Positions 32,506-41,025 of a DNA stretch of 64,000 bases are shown piece after piece. The position numbers were made by a program, and so were the translations under genes. How positions within the stretch are numbered: position 1 is the first letter of the stretch; each line of letters begins with the position of its first letter. The DNA is from JANJUB01 sp040081075. GTDB taxonomy: Bacteria > Armatimonadota > Fimbriimonadia > Fimbriimonadales > Fimbriimonadaceae. The stretch covers positions 1 through 64,000 of the forward strand of contig JBEBHJ010000002.1 of assembly GCA_040081075.1 (NCBI GenBank). The letters are read 5' to 3'. Under the pieces are notes generated by a model. It saw only the letters and a program-made list of their open reading frames with translations. It had not been told where the DNA came from and did no database searches.

Positions 32506-34908
32506 TTAGCTAAGGCTATAGGCGTCTACGTCGACTGAAACGTGGACATTTTTTGGCTTGAATGCTTCAATCTTTTTGCGTAGCGGACCAAAACCGAACT
32601 CGTTGGGCACTTTGAGAATCATGTGGCGTCGCCATTGGTTTTGGATGCGTTCGAGCGGGGCATCAACCGGTCCAAGAACTTCAACGCCAGGCATGCCTTC
32701 GATGGAGACAGCGAGGTCGAAACTGGCATGACGGACCGTTGGATAGTTCTCGCCGGAGAGCACAATGTTGATAAGGCGACAAAACGGGGGGTAGTTGGCT
32801 TGTTGGCGCTCGATCAAAGTTCCTCGATAAAAGGCCAGATAATCGTGATCCTGTGCGCATGTGATTGCACTGTGTAAGGGATTAAACGTTTGGATCACCA
32901 CGTGACCCGGGCGGTTACTGCGGCCGGCTCGGCCCGAAACTTGACTCAGGACTTGGAATGTACGTTCCGCCGCACGGAAATCGGGGATTCCAAGACCTGT
33001 ATCGGCGGCGATGACGCCAACCAACGTGACTTTGGGGAAATCGAGCCCTTTCGCCACAATCTGGGTGCCAACAAGGACGTTAAGATCACCGGCTCTGAAC
33101 TGAGCCAGGATTTCCTCAAGGGCGCCACGGCGCGAGGCAACATCTCGATCGAGCCGGGCGACCCGAGCTTGGGGGAACTCCTGTTTCACCGTCTCTTCAA
33201 CCTTCTCAGTTCCAACTCCAAATGGGCTTATTCGAACGCCGCCGCACTTGGGGCACTCTTCAGGGGGCTGTTCGACGTGATCGCAGTGATGGCAGCGAAG
33301 TTTTTTGTCTCTTCGCGAATAGCTAAGCGACACCGAGCATCGGGGACAGGCAAAGGTTTGACCGCAATCGCGGCACATCAGCATGGGCGCATAGGCACGC
33401 CGATTGAGAAACAAAATGGCCTGCTCTTCGCGCTCGAGCACGTCGGTGAGACGGTCTTTGAGTTGGGGTCCAAGGATTGCAGGGTGACCTTTTCGGTAGC
33501 CAGCGCCCAAATCTTCTATGAAGACTTCGGGCAATTGGGCGTGAGCAGCGCGCTTTTGGAGGGTGAGGAGTTTTAGTTCCGATCCAGTTTCGGCCTCGTA
33601 GTAACTTTCCAAGCTGGGCGTGGCCGAGCCGAGGATGAAAGGGCACTGGTGCTGATTGGCCAAAAATCGGGCTAGTCGCTTGGCGTGGTAGCGCGGGGAG
33701 TTATCTTGCTTATAGGAGCCCTCGTGCTCCTCATCGACAATGATCAGACCGATGTTAGTGAGCGGTGCAAACAGTGCACTGCGCGCGCCTAGAACGACGG
33801 GGGCCTCCCCGCTCCGGATTCGCATCCAGTTGGCGAGCCGTTCGGTCGGAGTGAGTTCACTATGGACAACGGCAACACGATCGCCAAACCGATCTCTGAG
33901 CTGGGCAATGACTTGGGCGGCAAGGGCAATTTCGGGGACGAGGTAGAGCACTTGACGTCCGAGTTTAAGGGCCTCGGCCGCGCACCTTAGGTAGACTTCG
34001 GTCTTCCCGCTTCCGGTGACACCAAACAATAATGAACCCTGGCTCGCCCCCGTTTTCAGGTCATTCACCACAGAGTTTATTGCGGCTTGTTGTTCCTCGT
34101 TAGGGGTTGGGGGTTCGGGCACTTTCCTTTCTTCGGGCTTGACGGCTTCCAACAGTCCGTCGCGAAAGAGTTGTTGGACGATCGCATCCGTTACGCCGCT
34201 CAAGGCACGAATTTCGGAGTTTGAAATGGCTGTAGATTCGATGGATTGCATCCGAATGAGGGTCAATGCTTGAGCCGGCTTGCGCTTACCCTCTTCGTGG
34301 AGAAATTGCTCAATACGGGCAGAATCGCCCGTGAGTCGATAGAGGAGTTTGTTCTTTTTGAGTTCGCGCAACGGTGGCAAGGACAATCCTTGGACAACGT
34401 GACCGTCTTTGCGTAACTGACCGAGCGCTTTGGCAAGGGGGGGCGGAAGCTCTTTGAGGGTTTTGGAAAGAATTGAGCCGCCCTGTTTTGCGATCAATTC
34501 AATCACTTCTCGCTGGAGCACGGGAAGGTCGTTTGGGGTTCCTCCCGGGGCCAAGGTCAGGGTTTCCGTTAAGCGCGTCCGCACCCCGACGGGCATGGCG
34601 GGGGAAATTGCAACCGGGATCGTTGTGATGGTTTGGTCGGCCGTGTGGCGAACCAGAGCCAGTATCTGTTCGGGAACGGAAAACCCGATGATTCGTTCCT
34701 TGGCGGGCCGAAGCGAGGCCACGGGAAAGGCCAGATCGGCCTCGGCGGCTTCATACACTCGAATGGCATATCCGAGGACCGTGCGGCTTCCGAGGGGGAC
34801 AATGAGTGCATCACCAGGGGCTGCCTTGAAATCAAGTCGATACGTGTAAATTGCTTCGGCACCACCCGTTCGGGCTTCCAGGGCTACGTCGGCAAGGGTT
34901 AATTTCAC
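32506..34908 (-). CDS. priA: Primosomal protein N' (replication restart helicase)
   Basis: 800 residues, normal. The 3' DNA-binding domain comes first, then helicase motifs: LFGVTGSGKTEVYLR (Walker A) near 295, LIIVDEEHEGSYKQ (DEEH) near 390 and GTQIVAKGLDFPKVTLV near 620. Eight cysteines for two zinc ions lie between helicase lobes, in MCRDCGQTFACPRC and CHHCDHVEQPPEECPKC. It reloads the replicative helicase at stalled forks. The downstream gene, 18 bases on, encodes the transporter/spermidine-synthase fusion. The start is GTG, divergent from the Clp1-like gene. Confidence 0.96.
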   Translation of the reverse strand: MKLTLADVALEARTGGAEAIYTYRLDFKAAPGDALIVPLGSRTVLGYAIRVYEAAEADLAFPVASLRPAKERIIGFSVPEQILALVRHTADQTITTIPVAISPAMPVGVRTRLTETLTLAPGGTPNDLPVLQREVIELIAKQGGSILSKTLKELPPPLAKALGQLRKDGHVVQGLSLPPLRELKKNKLLYRLTGDSARIEQFLHEEGKRKPAQALTLIRMQSIESTAISNSEIRALSGVTDAIVQQLFRDGLLEAVKPEERKVPEPPTPNEEQQAAINSVVNDLKTGASQGSLLFGVTGSGKTEVYLRCAAEALKLGRQVLYLVPEIALAAQVIAQLRDRFGDRVAVVHSELTPTERLANWMRIRSGEAPVVLGARSALFAPLTNIGLIIVDEEHEGSYKQDNSPRYHAKRLARFLANQHQCPFILGSATPSLESYYEAETGSELKLLTLQKRAAHAQLPEVFIEDLGAGYRKGHPAILGPQLKDRLTDVLEREEQAILFLNRRAYAPMLMCRDCGQTFACPRCSVSLSYSRRDKKLRCHHCDHVEQPPEECPKCGGVRISPFGVGTEKVEETVKQEFPQARVARLDRDVASRRGALEEILAQFRAGDLNVLVGTQIVAKGLDFPKVTLVGVIAADTGLGIPDFRAAERTFQVLSQVSGRAGRSNRPGHVVIQTFNPLHSAITCAQDHDYLAFYRGTLIERQQANYPPFCRLINIVLSGENYPTVRHASFDLAVSIEGMPGVEVLGPVDAPLERIQNQWRRHMILKVPNEFGFGPLRKKIEAFKPKNVHVSVDVDAYSLS

Positions 34909-34940
34909 AAGTATTCCAAGAATCCCGCCATACTTAGGGG

Positions 34941-35840
34941 GTGGGTTCGACGCTTCTGATTCGGCATTCAGGAGTTTCCTTTCAGGAGGAGCTGAAGCAG
35001 TATCCGAAGCAACCTCATATTATCCTTGATCCGGGGGATGCCTCCCACGGTCCGGCGGCGCGGCTCTGGCTACTACGCGATGGAAAACCAGTCGCAAGCC
35101 GCTTCTTTGGTTCGATAGACGCTCTTCGGGCGCCGCATCTGATATTAGCTGCCCTGTCTGACTTTTTGAAGTTAGCGGACGATGCCATAGTTGAAGCTCC
35201 GGTTTACCGTGCGTCGCCTTTGTCACGACAACTGCTGACCCTGATTGCGTTTTTGGTAAAACCCGACCGCATTTTGGTGGCGGAGGGGACCGAGATCAGC
35301 TTGCTGGGCTGGCCGATTGGGCCGGAAACGATTTCAGCGCCAGAAGCGCTACCAAGAATGGTTTTGGACGCCCAACGTAAAGCTCAGTGGCTGAGGCTGC
35401 TTGAACGGACGCACAAGCACGAAATACCGATGAGCAACCTCTCGATTCAGGGATGTCGCTTGGGTTCGGCAGTACCTATCACCCAACAAATTGACACAGC
35501 GGGGATTTTGCACGCGGAAGTTTGCGGTGCAAACTTGTTGCTCGTCAGCACGGGTGACGTGGATGTGGAGGTGATGGGCCGAGCGTTGGACATCGCGCAC
35601 GCCGCCAAGGCAATCGTTGTCCAACCCGAGGAGTATAAGAACTTGCTGTGCGCATTTGGTCGAGAAAACGGCGAAGAGTTCGGCATGGGAATGATTGACG
35701 AGATTGACTTTGAAGGGCGGATGATTTACGCGCGAGCAGACGCGGTGCCGCCGGTGCCGGTAAGGATTTTGAAGTTGGGATCGTTGCGAGTGGATCCAAA
35801 TGGACGTGAGATGCCGGAGGGACGCCCTTGGCACCTGTAA
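34941..35840 (+). CDS. Clp1/Grc3-like polynucleotide kinase family protein lacking the P-loop
   Basis: 299 residues from a GTG with an in-frame stop just upstream (34935-34937), so no longer N-terminus exists. It follows the Clp1/Grc3 RNA 5'-kinase plan: IILDPGDASHGPAARLWLL matches the DxDxGQSxxGPP strand, SRFFGSI matches the FVGSI strand, LLTLIAFLVKPDRILV matches the later Rossmann part, and KLGSLRVDPNGREMPEGRPW matches the C-terminal domain (RxGSLRxDxxG). The GxxxxGKS ATP site that should precede the first of these is absent, and residues 1-25 are unlike it. So it probably does not phosphorylate RNA; a binding or structural role is possible. It overlaps the histidine phosphatase gene by 13 bases. 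Confidence 0.7.
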   Translation: MGSTLLIRHSGVSFQEELKQYPKQPHIILDPGDASHGPAARLWLLRDGKPVASRFFGSIDALRAPHLILAALSDFLKLADDAIVEAPVYRASPLSRQLLTLIAFLVKPDRILVAEGTEISLLGWPIGPETISAPEALPRMVLDAQRKAQWLRLLERTHKHEIPMSNLSIQGCRLGSAVPITQQIDTAGILHAEVCGANLLLVSTGDVDVEVMGRALDIAHAAKAIVVQPEEYKNLLCAFGRENGEEFGMGMIDEIDFEGRMIYARADAVPPVPVRILKLGSLRVDPNGREMPEGRPWHL

Positions 35841-36436
35841 AGTTGTTCTTGGTTCGCCACGGTCAAACGGAGTGGAATCGGTTGGGCAAGGCTCAGGGGC
35901 ATACCGATACCGAGCTGGATGAAGAGGGCTTACATCAGTCGCGACGTTTGGCAGATCTCTTAGGTGAAGAGCCCATCGACTGGGTTGTAACAAGCGATTT
36001 GCGTCGATCGGTATCAACGGCAGAAGCCCTCGGCAAACCGCTGGAGCTTGACCCTGATTTGCGAGAGCGCAGCTTTGGAGACTGGGAAGGTCAACCTTAT
36101 GAGGAAGTTCGAGAGCTATTGAGAACGATTGAACACCCGCCAAACGGTGAGTCTTTTCAGCAGCTGTGGGAGCGGCTTGGACTAGCTGCGGATCGGCTGA
36201 GAATGAGAACTGGGAACGGACTGGTGGTGACGCATGGGGGAGCCTGCGCCGTGCTCCTGGCCCACTTGATTGGCGGCACCCCCGAGGTTTCGCGCGGATT
36301 TCGATTTAGCAATACGGGGGTTTCTTGCTTGCATCGGCGACCCGATGGTAGCTACGTTTTGATCCAATACAATGACTGCCGACATCTTGATCGCGTGGCT
36401 TTGTCAGGTGATCTTCAAGGGGTTCATCGAACTTGA
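35828..36436 (+). CDS. Histidine phosphatase (phosphoglycerate mutase-like)
   Basis: 202 residues from a TTG. The phospho-histidine motif is LFLVRHGQTEWNRLG at the start. Further motifs are VVTSDLRRSVSTAEALG near 55, LRERSFGDWEG (catalytic Glu) near 78 and VVTHGGACAVLL (second His) near 133. It may be a cofactor-dependent phosphatase on sugar phosphates, nucleotides or alpha-ribazole. A GGAGGG site 7 nt upstream sets the TTG. It overlaps the next gene (TTGA), so the Clp1-like protein, this phosphatase and lnt form one operon. Confidence 0.9.
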   Translation: MAPVKLFLVRHGQTEWNRLGKAQGHTDTELDEEGLHQSRRLADLLGEEPIDWVVTSDLRRSVSTAEALGKPLELDPDLRERSFGDWEGQPYEEVRELLRTIEHPPNGESFQQLWERLGLAADRLRMRTGNGLVVTHGGACAVLLAHLIGGTPEVSRGFRFSNTGVSCLHRRPDGSYVLIQYNDCRHLDRVALSGDLQGVHRT

Positions 36437-37911
36437 AGCGTTGGCTCTTGCTGGTCAGCTCGGCGGTTCTCTACTTGGCGGCGTTTCCGCCCCTCAACTT
36501 AGGGCTGCTCGTTTTTGTTGCCTTGGTGCCCCTACTTCTTGCGCTGGATGGGGCGACTGCTCGGGAGTCGAAGCTACTGGGCTTTGTTTGGGGATTCAAC
36601 GTGGTTGGATTTCAGATGATTTGGATTCCAAAGCTGGTTACGCAGTGGACCGGAAATGCGCCTCTCGGTATATTGCCTTTGCTGGTTTGCGCTGTGATTG
36701 GGGGCGGATACTACGTGCTGGTTGCGACCCTCTTGCGACGATGCTTGGAGTTGAAATGGTGGTGGGCGCTGGTGTTTGTTTGGGTTGGATTTGAGGTTGT
36801 GCGTAGCTACATTCCGGGGCTAGCGTTTCCGTTCTTTCTTACCGCAACCCCCTTGTGGCCTTACCCGGCTCTTATTCAATCGGCATTTATCGGCACAGTC
36901 TATTTGGTTTCGGCATGGGTGGTCGTTATCAATATCCTCGCCTTATTCTTCTTGACGAAAGTGTCTTTCAAGGCCACTCGACCTTATATAGCGGTGAGCG
37001 TGATCATTCTTGTTTCGTCATTGCTCCGATTCACCCAACCGATTAAGGGTACAGCAACGAGGATCACCGCCGGCCAGCCAGGGGTGGACATGGCGTTTAC
37101 GGCCCGCAATGAGCAAGACGCCAAGCTCTTTGGCAATGTGGAATACATCAGCGCCCGAGCTCGCGGGAATCGATCGAAGTTGCTTGTTCTGCCGGAAGGT
37201 GTGGCGCAAAGTGATGGATTTGGGGTTCCCGTGACGCCCTTTCGGGTTGATCCTGATCTGCCGATCTTGTTTGGCGGAATGCGGGTTGAGATGTCGGGTG
37301 AAATCAAAAAGGGGACGACGATGTCTTCGAAGCGATATCAATCGGCCTTTACATTGAACAAGGGCAAATGGGAACACGTTGACAAGGCGAGATTGGTCGT
37401 TTTCGGTGAATATGTTCCGGGGCGAAACTTCATCCCATTTCTAAGTCAGTTTAAGCTCTCAGATCAGGATTTGACACCTGGTGCTGAGACGAAATCGATT
37501 ACGGCGGGAGGCATCAAGGTCGGACCCATGATTTGTTTTGAGGGGCTGTTTTGGGATGTAGCCCACAAGCAATCGGAAAATGGAGCGCAGATGCTGGCCG
37601 TGATGTCGTTAGATGATTGGTACATGGGTACACCAGCGCCGGATCAGCTCCGCACGGCGGCAGTTTGGAGGGCGGTGGAAACTGGACTTCCCGTAGTGAG
37701 GGCCGCGAGCACGGGGTACACAATGGGCGTTGATCAACGGGGCAAGATCATCAATGAGGCGCCGCTGGGTAAGGCCTTCGCTTTGCACTTAAGGGTGTAT
37801 CTCGAAGATAACCCGGTCAAGGTGCCGACCCGAGCGCTGTTTCCATGGGCTTTTGGGATTGCTTTTCCAATTGTCTCCGTGCTGTTGTGGCGGAGGCGAA
37901 GTGCGGCTTAG
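36433..37911 (+). CDS. lnt: Apolipoprotein N-acyltransferase
   Basis: 492 residues, normal length. Several N-terminal helices (AVLYLAAFPPLNLGLLVFVAL is split over two) are followed by a nitrilase-like periplasmic domain and a last helix. The Glu-Lys-Cys triad is visible: Glu in LLVLPEGVAQ near 253, Lys in DKARLVVFGEYVPG near 318 and Cys in GPMICFEGLFWD near 363. It adds the third acyl chain to lipoproteins in the inner membrane. The start TTG overlaps the previous stop, and a GGGG stretch lies 13 nt before it. It is clear evidence of a diderm lipoprotein pathway. Confidence 0.93.
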   Translation: MKRWLLLVSSAVLYLAAFPPLNLGLLVFVALVPLLLALDGATARESKLLGFVWGFNVVGFQMIWIPKLVTQWTGNAPLGILPLLVCAVIGGGYYVLVATLLRRCLELKWWWALVFVWVGFEVVRSYIPGLAFPFFLTATPLWPYPALIQSAFIGTVYLVSAWVVVINILALFFLTKVSFKATRPYIAVSVIILVSSLLRFTQPIKGTATRITAGQPGVDMAFTARNEQDAKLFGNVEYISARARGNRSKLLVLPEGVAQSDGFGVPVTPFRVDPDLPILFGGMRVEMSGEIKKGTTMSSKRYQSAFTLNKGKWEHVDKARLVVFGEYVPGRNFIPFLSQFKLSDQDLTPGAETKSITAGGIKVGPMICFEGLFWDVAHKQSENGAQMLAVMSLDDWYMGTPAPDQLRTAAVWRAVETGLPVVRAASTGYTMGVDQRGKIINEAPLGKAFALHLRVYLEDNPVKVPTRALFPWAFGIAFPIVSVLLWRRRSAA

Positions 37912-38164
37912 CGTTCGAGTCCAACCTCGCTCAACTCAAAGCAAGATAGCCGTCTCGGATGGGGTTGTAAAGGTCTGGGTGACCGCCTCTCCGACGGATG
38001 GGCAGGCCAACGCGGCCGTTTGTGAGTTAGTTGCGAAGGCACTCGGGGTGCCCAAGACCTCGGTTGAAGTGGTGAAGGGCCAAACTTCTCGAACCAAAGT
38101 GTTGTCCGTTCCGTTGGGCGAGGATGAAGATGTTTTGGGGCGCCTCTCGAAGGCTCTGGGATGA
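37901..38164 (+). CDS. DUF167 / YggU-family small protein
   Basis: 87 residues from the GTG at 37901, which has GGAGG 5 nt before it. A longer frame from 37853 lies inside lnt and is unlikely. The family pattern is VRVQPRSTQSKIAV, VWVTASPTDGQANAAVCELVA, VEVVKGQTSRTKVLSV. The function of the family is unknown; it is conserved and often near translation or membrane genes. Here it ends the Clp1-like/phosphatase/lnt operon. Confidence 0.9.
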   Translation: MRLSVRVQPRSTQSKIAVSDGVVKVWVTASPTDGQANAAVCELVAKALGVPKTSVEVVKGQTSRTKVLSVPLGEDEDVLGRLSKALG

Positions 38165-38262
38165 TCGTGATTGGGCCCGATGAACAGGAAGCAGGTTCTA
38201 ACTATTTGATGCAGGTTCGTGGGGTTTCTGCTTCAGACGTCGCTGGGACCGTCAATTAGAAC

Positions 38263-38931
38263 ATGCTTATCTTCGCGACACTTGCTACGACGCTTTCCAC
38301 GACAAACATCTTATTCGTGGGCAACAGTCACACCGTTAACAATGATGTTCCGGGCCTGGTGCGGAACTTGCTCGTGAGTGATGGAACTCCGCGTACGGTT
38401 CGAACTGATACGATGACGACTGCCTCGCTCAATGACGGAGCACAGAATGGGGCGATTGTTGACGCGATTAAGAGCAAGAAGTATCAGATAGTGGTTTTGC
38501 AGGGCGCATCGATCAGCTCGTCCCATAAGTACAAGTATGAGCAGGGCGGGGGAATAGCGCTCGCAAAACTGGCCGTTAAGGCAGGAGCGCGAACTTTGCT
38601 TTACGCGGAATGGCCAAGGCGCGGTTGGGACGAATCTGCTTACATCATGCAGCATTATGAGTTGATTTCTCAGCCGTCGGGGGCAGAGATTGTTTCAATC
38701 CCTTATGTTGCGGATCGGGCGATTGGGCTGAATATGAATATTTGGATGGGTGACGGGAATCACGCCAATCTGCTTGGAAGCTACCTTGCCGCTTGCACGC
38801 TTTATTTTTGGATCGCCAAGCCGGTTAACGTTGGCCCGGATTGGCGGCCCAAGGGCTTGAAAGCCGAGGACGCCAATTCGGTGCGCGGATTTGCCTGCGA
38901 CCGTTATCGAATCGAGTTCGGGATTAAGTAA
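38263..38931 (+). CDS. SGNH-hydrolase fold protein, exported
   Basis: 222 residues. A short hydrophobic start (MLIFATLATTLSTT) leads to ILFVGNSHTVNNDVPGLV, an SGNH block I with nucleophilic Ser in GNSHT. VVLQGASISSSH is the later block, and MGDGNHANLLGSYLAAC carries the DxxH block (Asp and catalytic His). Such enzymes are esterases or acyl-carbohydrate hydrolases. The sequence resembles DUF4886-like proteins. Its tail overlaps leuC by 8 bases on the opposite strand. The substrate is unknown. Confidence 0.72.
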   Translation: MLIFATLATTLSTTNILFVGNSHTVNNDVPGLVRNLLVSDGTPRTVRTDTMTTASLNDGAQNGAIVDAIKSKKYQIVVLQGASISSSHKYKYEQGGGIALAKLAVKAGARTLLYAEWPRRGWDESAYIMQHYELISQPSGAEIVSIPYVADRAIGLNMNIWMGDGNHANLLGSYLAACTLYFWIAKPVNVGPDWRPKGLKAEDANSVRGFACDRYRIEFGIK

Positions 38932-40309
38932 GGAACTCCCGAGGATCGGCGAATTTGCCCTTGATCGCCGTGGCAGCGGCAGTTATGGGAGACACGAGGT
39001 GGGTTCTTGACCCGGGGCCTTGCCGTCCCTCGTAAGGGCGGTTGGATGTGGAGGCACTTCTTTGTTGGGGCCGCAGGATATCGCCGTTCATCCCAAGGCA
39101 CATCGAGCAACCCGCATAGTGCCATTCAAAACCCGCTTGAATAAATATTCTGTCAATGCCCTCGGCCTCGGCCAACTGCTTGACGTGGTCGCTCCCAGGT
39201 ACGACCATGGCGCGAACTCCGGTCGCAACCTGATGACCGGCGACGATCGAGGCGGCTGCGCGCAAGTCTTCGATTCGCGAGTTAGTACAGGAACCTATGA
39301 ACACCGTGTTGATCGGGGTTTCGTCCATGCGATCCCCGGGTTTTAGACCCATATAGCTCAGCGCTCGCTCCTCGGATGGATTGGTTGGAACAGGAATCGG
39401 TTCGTTGATATCAACCGTCATCGCAGGGGTGGTCCCCCATGTCACTTGCGGGCTTAGGCAATCGGCGTTTAACGTGACTTGGAGGTCATGGGTGGAGCCA
39501 GCATCCGTGTGGAGAGAGTTCCAAAACTCGATTTGGTCTCGCAAGGCTTTGCCCTTTGGTGCCATCGGCCTCTCTTCGGCGGCAATGAAATCGAAAGTTA
39601 CGCTGTCGGGTGCGATCATTCCCGCGCGGGCTCCCATTTCGATTGACATATTGCAAACCGTCATTCTTCCGCTCATATCGAGCTTCCGGATGGCTTCTCC
39701 GTAGTATTCGACCACATATCCGGTTCCACCGCCAGCGCCGATTTTGCGGATGATGGCCAGAATCACGTCTTTGGCGGTGATGCCCTTCCCTAGCGAACCC
39801 GTGACTTCGATTCCGAGGGACTTTGGCTTGGCGGGAGCGCGAAGGGTTTGTGTGGCAAGCACATGCTCCACTTCAGTCGTCCCAATGCCAAAAGCCAAGG
39901 CTCCGAACGCGCCGTGGGTAGAGGTATGGCTGTCGCCGCACACAATGGTGAGGCCGGGGAGCGTGATTCCGAGTTGTGGACCAATAACGTGAACGATGCC
40001 TTGGTTGGATTCCCGGTAACCGTATAGCGGCACTCCAAACTCTTTGCAGTTGCGAGCAAGAGCCGAAAGCTGTTTTCCACTCAAGCTCGATTCATCAATA
40101 TCGCGGCCGTCGGTAGGAACATTGTGGTCAACGGTGGCAAAAGTGAGGTCCGGGCGCCGAACGGGTCGGCCAGCCTCGCGTAGACCGTCGAAGGCCTGTG
40201 GCGAGGTCACCTCGTGAACCAGGTGTCGATCTATATACAGGAGGTTTCCGCCGCTGGGAAGCTTGGTTACGACGTGTGCGTCCCAAACCTTATCAAAGAG
40301 TGTTGCCAC
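38924..40309 (-). CDS. leuC: 3-isopropylmalate dehydratase large subunit
   Basis: 461 residues. It holds the 4Fe-4S cluster of leucine biosynthesis: VFIGSCTNSRIEDL near 340 and AGCSMCLGMNGD near 400 give the three cysteines. VTSPQAFDGLREAGRPVRRP and HTSTHGAFGALAFGIGTTEVEHV are conserved. The enzyme isomerises 2-isopropylmalate and needs the small subunit LeuD, which is not adjacent. The start is GTG with CATAAT 6 nt upstream. The start region is divergent from the PilZ-like gene. Confidence 0.95.
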   Translation of the reverse strand: MATLFDKVWDAHVVTKLPSGGNLLYIDRHLVHEVTSPQAFDGLREAGRPVRRPDLTFATVDHNVPTDGRDIDESSLSGKQLSALARNCKEFGVPLYGYRESNQGIVHVIGPQLGITLPGLTIVCGDSHTSTHGAFGALAFGIGTTEVEHVLATQTLRAPAKPKSLGIEVTGSLGKGITAKDVILAIIRKIGAGGGTGYVVEYYGEAIRKLDMSGRMTVCNMSIEMGARAGMIAPDSVTFDFIAAEERPMAPKGKALRDQIEFWNSLHTDAGSTHDLQVTLNADCLSPQVTWGTTPAMTVDINEPIPVPTNPSEERALSYMGLKPGDRMDETPINTVFIGSCTNSRIEDLRAAASIVAGHQVATGVRAMVVPGSDHVKQLAEAEGIDRIFIQAGFEWHYAGCSMCLGMNGDILRPQQRSASTSNRPYEGRQGPGSRTHLVSPITAAATAIKGKFADPREFLT

Positions 40310-40392
40310 CTTTGAATTATGTGCAAATTGGCGAAGATTCAGCCGACAATGAAGATAGGGGAGTGAGCAGTTACAGATATAGAAGGCGCAAA

Positions 40393-41025
40393 ATGAGCAC
40401 TATCCACACTGGTTTTTCACCATCGCTGTACCTAAACACGCGGTGCACCTTTCAGCGCATCAAGGATGCGCGGATCTTTCATGGGTGGGTTGAATCGCTG
40501 GATGAGCGCGAAATCACCTTGCGCGTGGGCGGAGATGCGGTCCTCACTGAGGGCGACGAGTTCGTTTTTCAAGTTTTTGGCTTGGGTCAAAACTTGAAAT
40601 TCTTGGGTCGCCTGACTACACGGCTCAGTGGAACCTTGGTTTTGGGAGATGATTCGTCGGTGTCGCTGTGCATGTTTGCCATCTTGGGCGAAATCAAGAT
40701 AATCGCGGGGGACGACAGTGCGCGGATGTCAAATCAGGGAATGTTTGCCTTGATCAAAGTCGATGATGTCCTGATTGATCAAAACCCGATTGAGATTGCG
40801 GATGTAAGCAAAGGCGGCCTTGGCGTGGTCCTGCCTGTAGAGTTGCCTAAAGGCACGCGGGCGATGTTTCAGATTAGTTCGATTGTTGGAGAGATCAACT
40901 TGGAAGCGCAGGTGATGAATGTTCGCCCAGCGACGACGGGTTTCTTTCGACACGGTTTCGCCATCCGAGAGATGTCAAGAATTGATGGATTGCGGTGGGG
41001 CCAGAACTTTAAGCGGAACTACTAA
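40393..41025 (+). CDS. PilZ-like domain protein
   Basis: 210 residues from the ATG at 40393, preceded by AGAAGG 6 nt upstream; the upstream extension to 40198 lies in leuC and is unlikely. The first 110 residues form a YcgR-N-like beta domain (FHGWVESLDEREITLRVGGD). The second half resembles PilZ: NPIEIADVSKGGLGVVLPVE matches the DxSxxG motif and GFFRHGFAIREMSRIDG the family end. The RxxxR c-di-GMP motif that should stand before NPIEI is not seen (the stretch is MSNQGMFALIKVDD). So binding of c-di-GMP is doubtful. Its stop interlocks with that of the convergent surface protein gene. Confidence 0.6.
   Translation: MSTIHTGFSPSLYLNTRCTFQRIKDARIFHGWVESLDEREITLRVGGDAVLTEGDEFVFQVFGLGQNLKFLGRLTTRLSGTLVLGDDSSVSLCMFAILGEIKIIAGDDSARMSNQGMFALIKVDDVLIDQNPIEIADVSKGGLGVVLPVELPKGTRAMFQISSIVGEINLEAQVMNVRPATTGFFRHGFAIREMSRIDGLRWGQNFKRNY

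Noticed and set aside
35349..36143. A 264-residue minus-strand frame
   Set aside because: It lies antisense to the Clp1-like and histidine phosphatase genes, both with clear motifs and operon overlaps.
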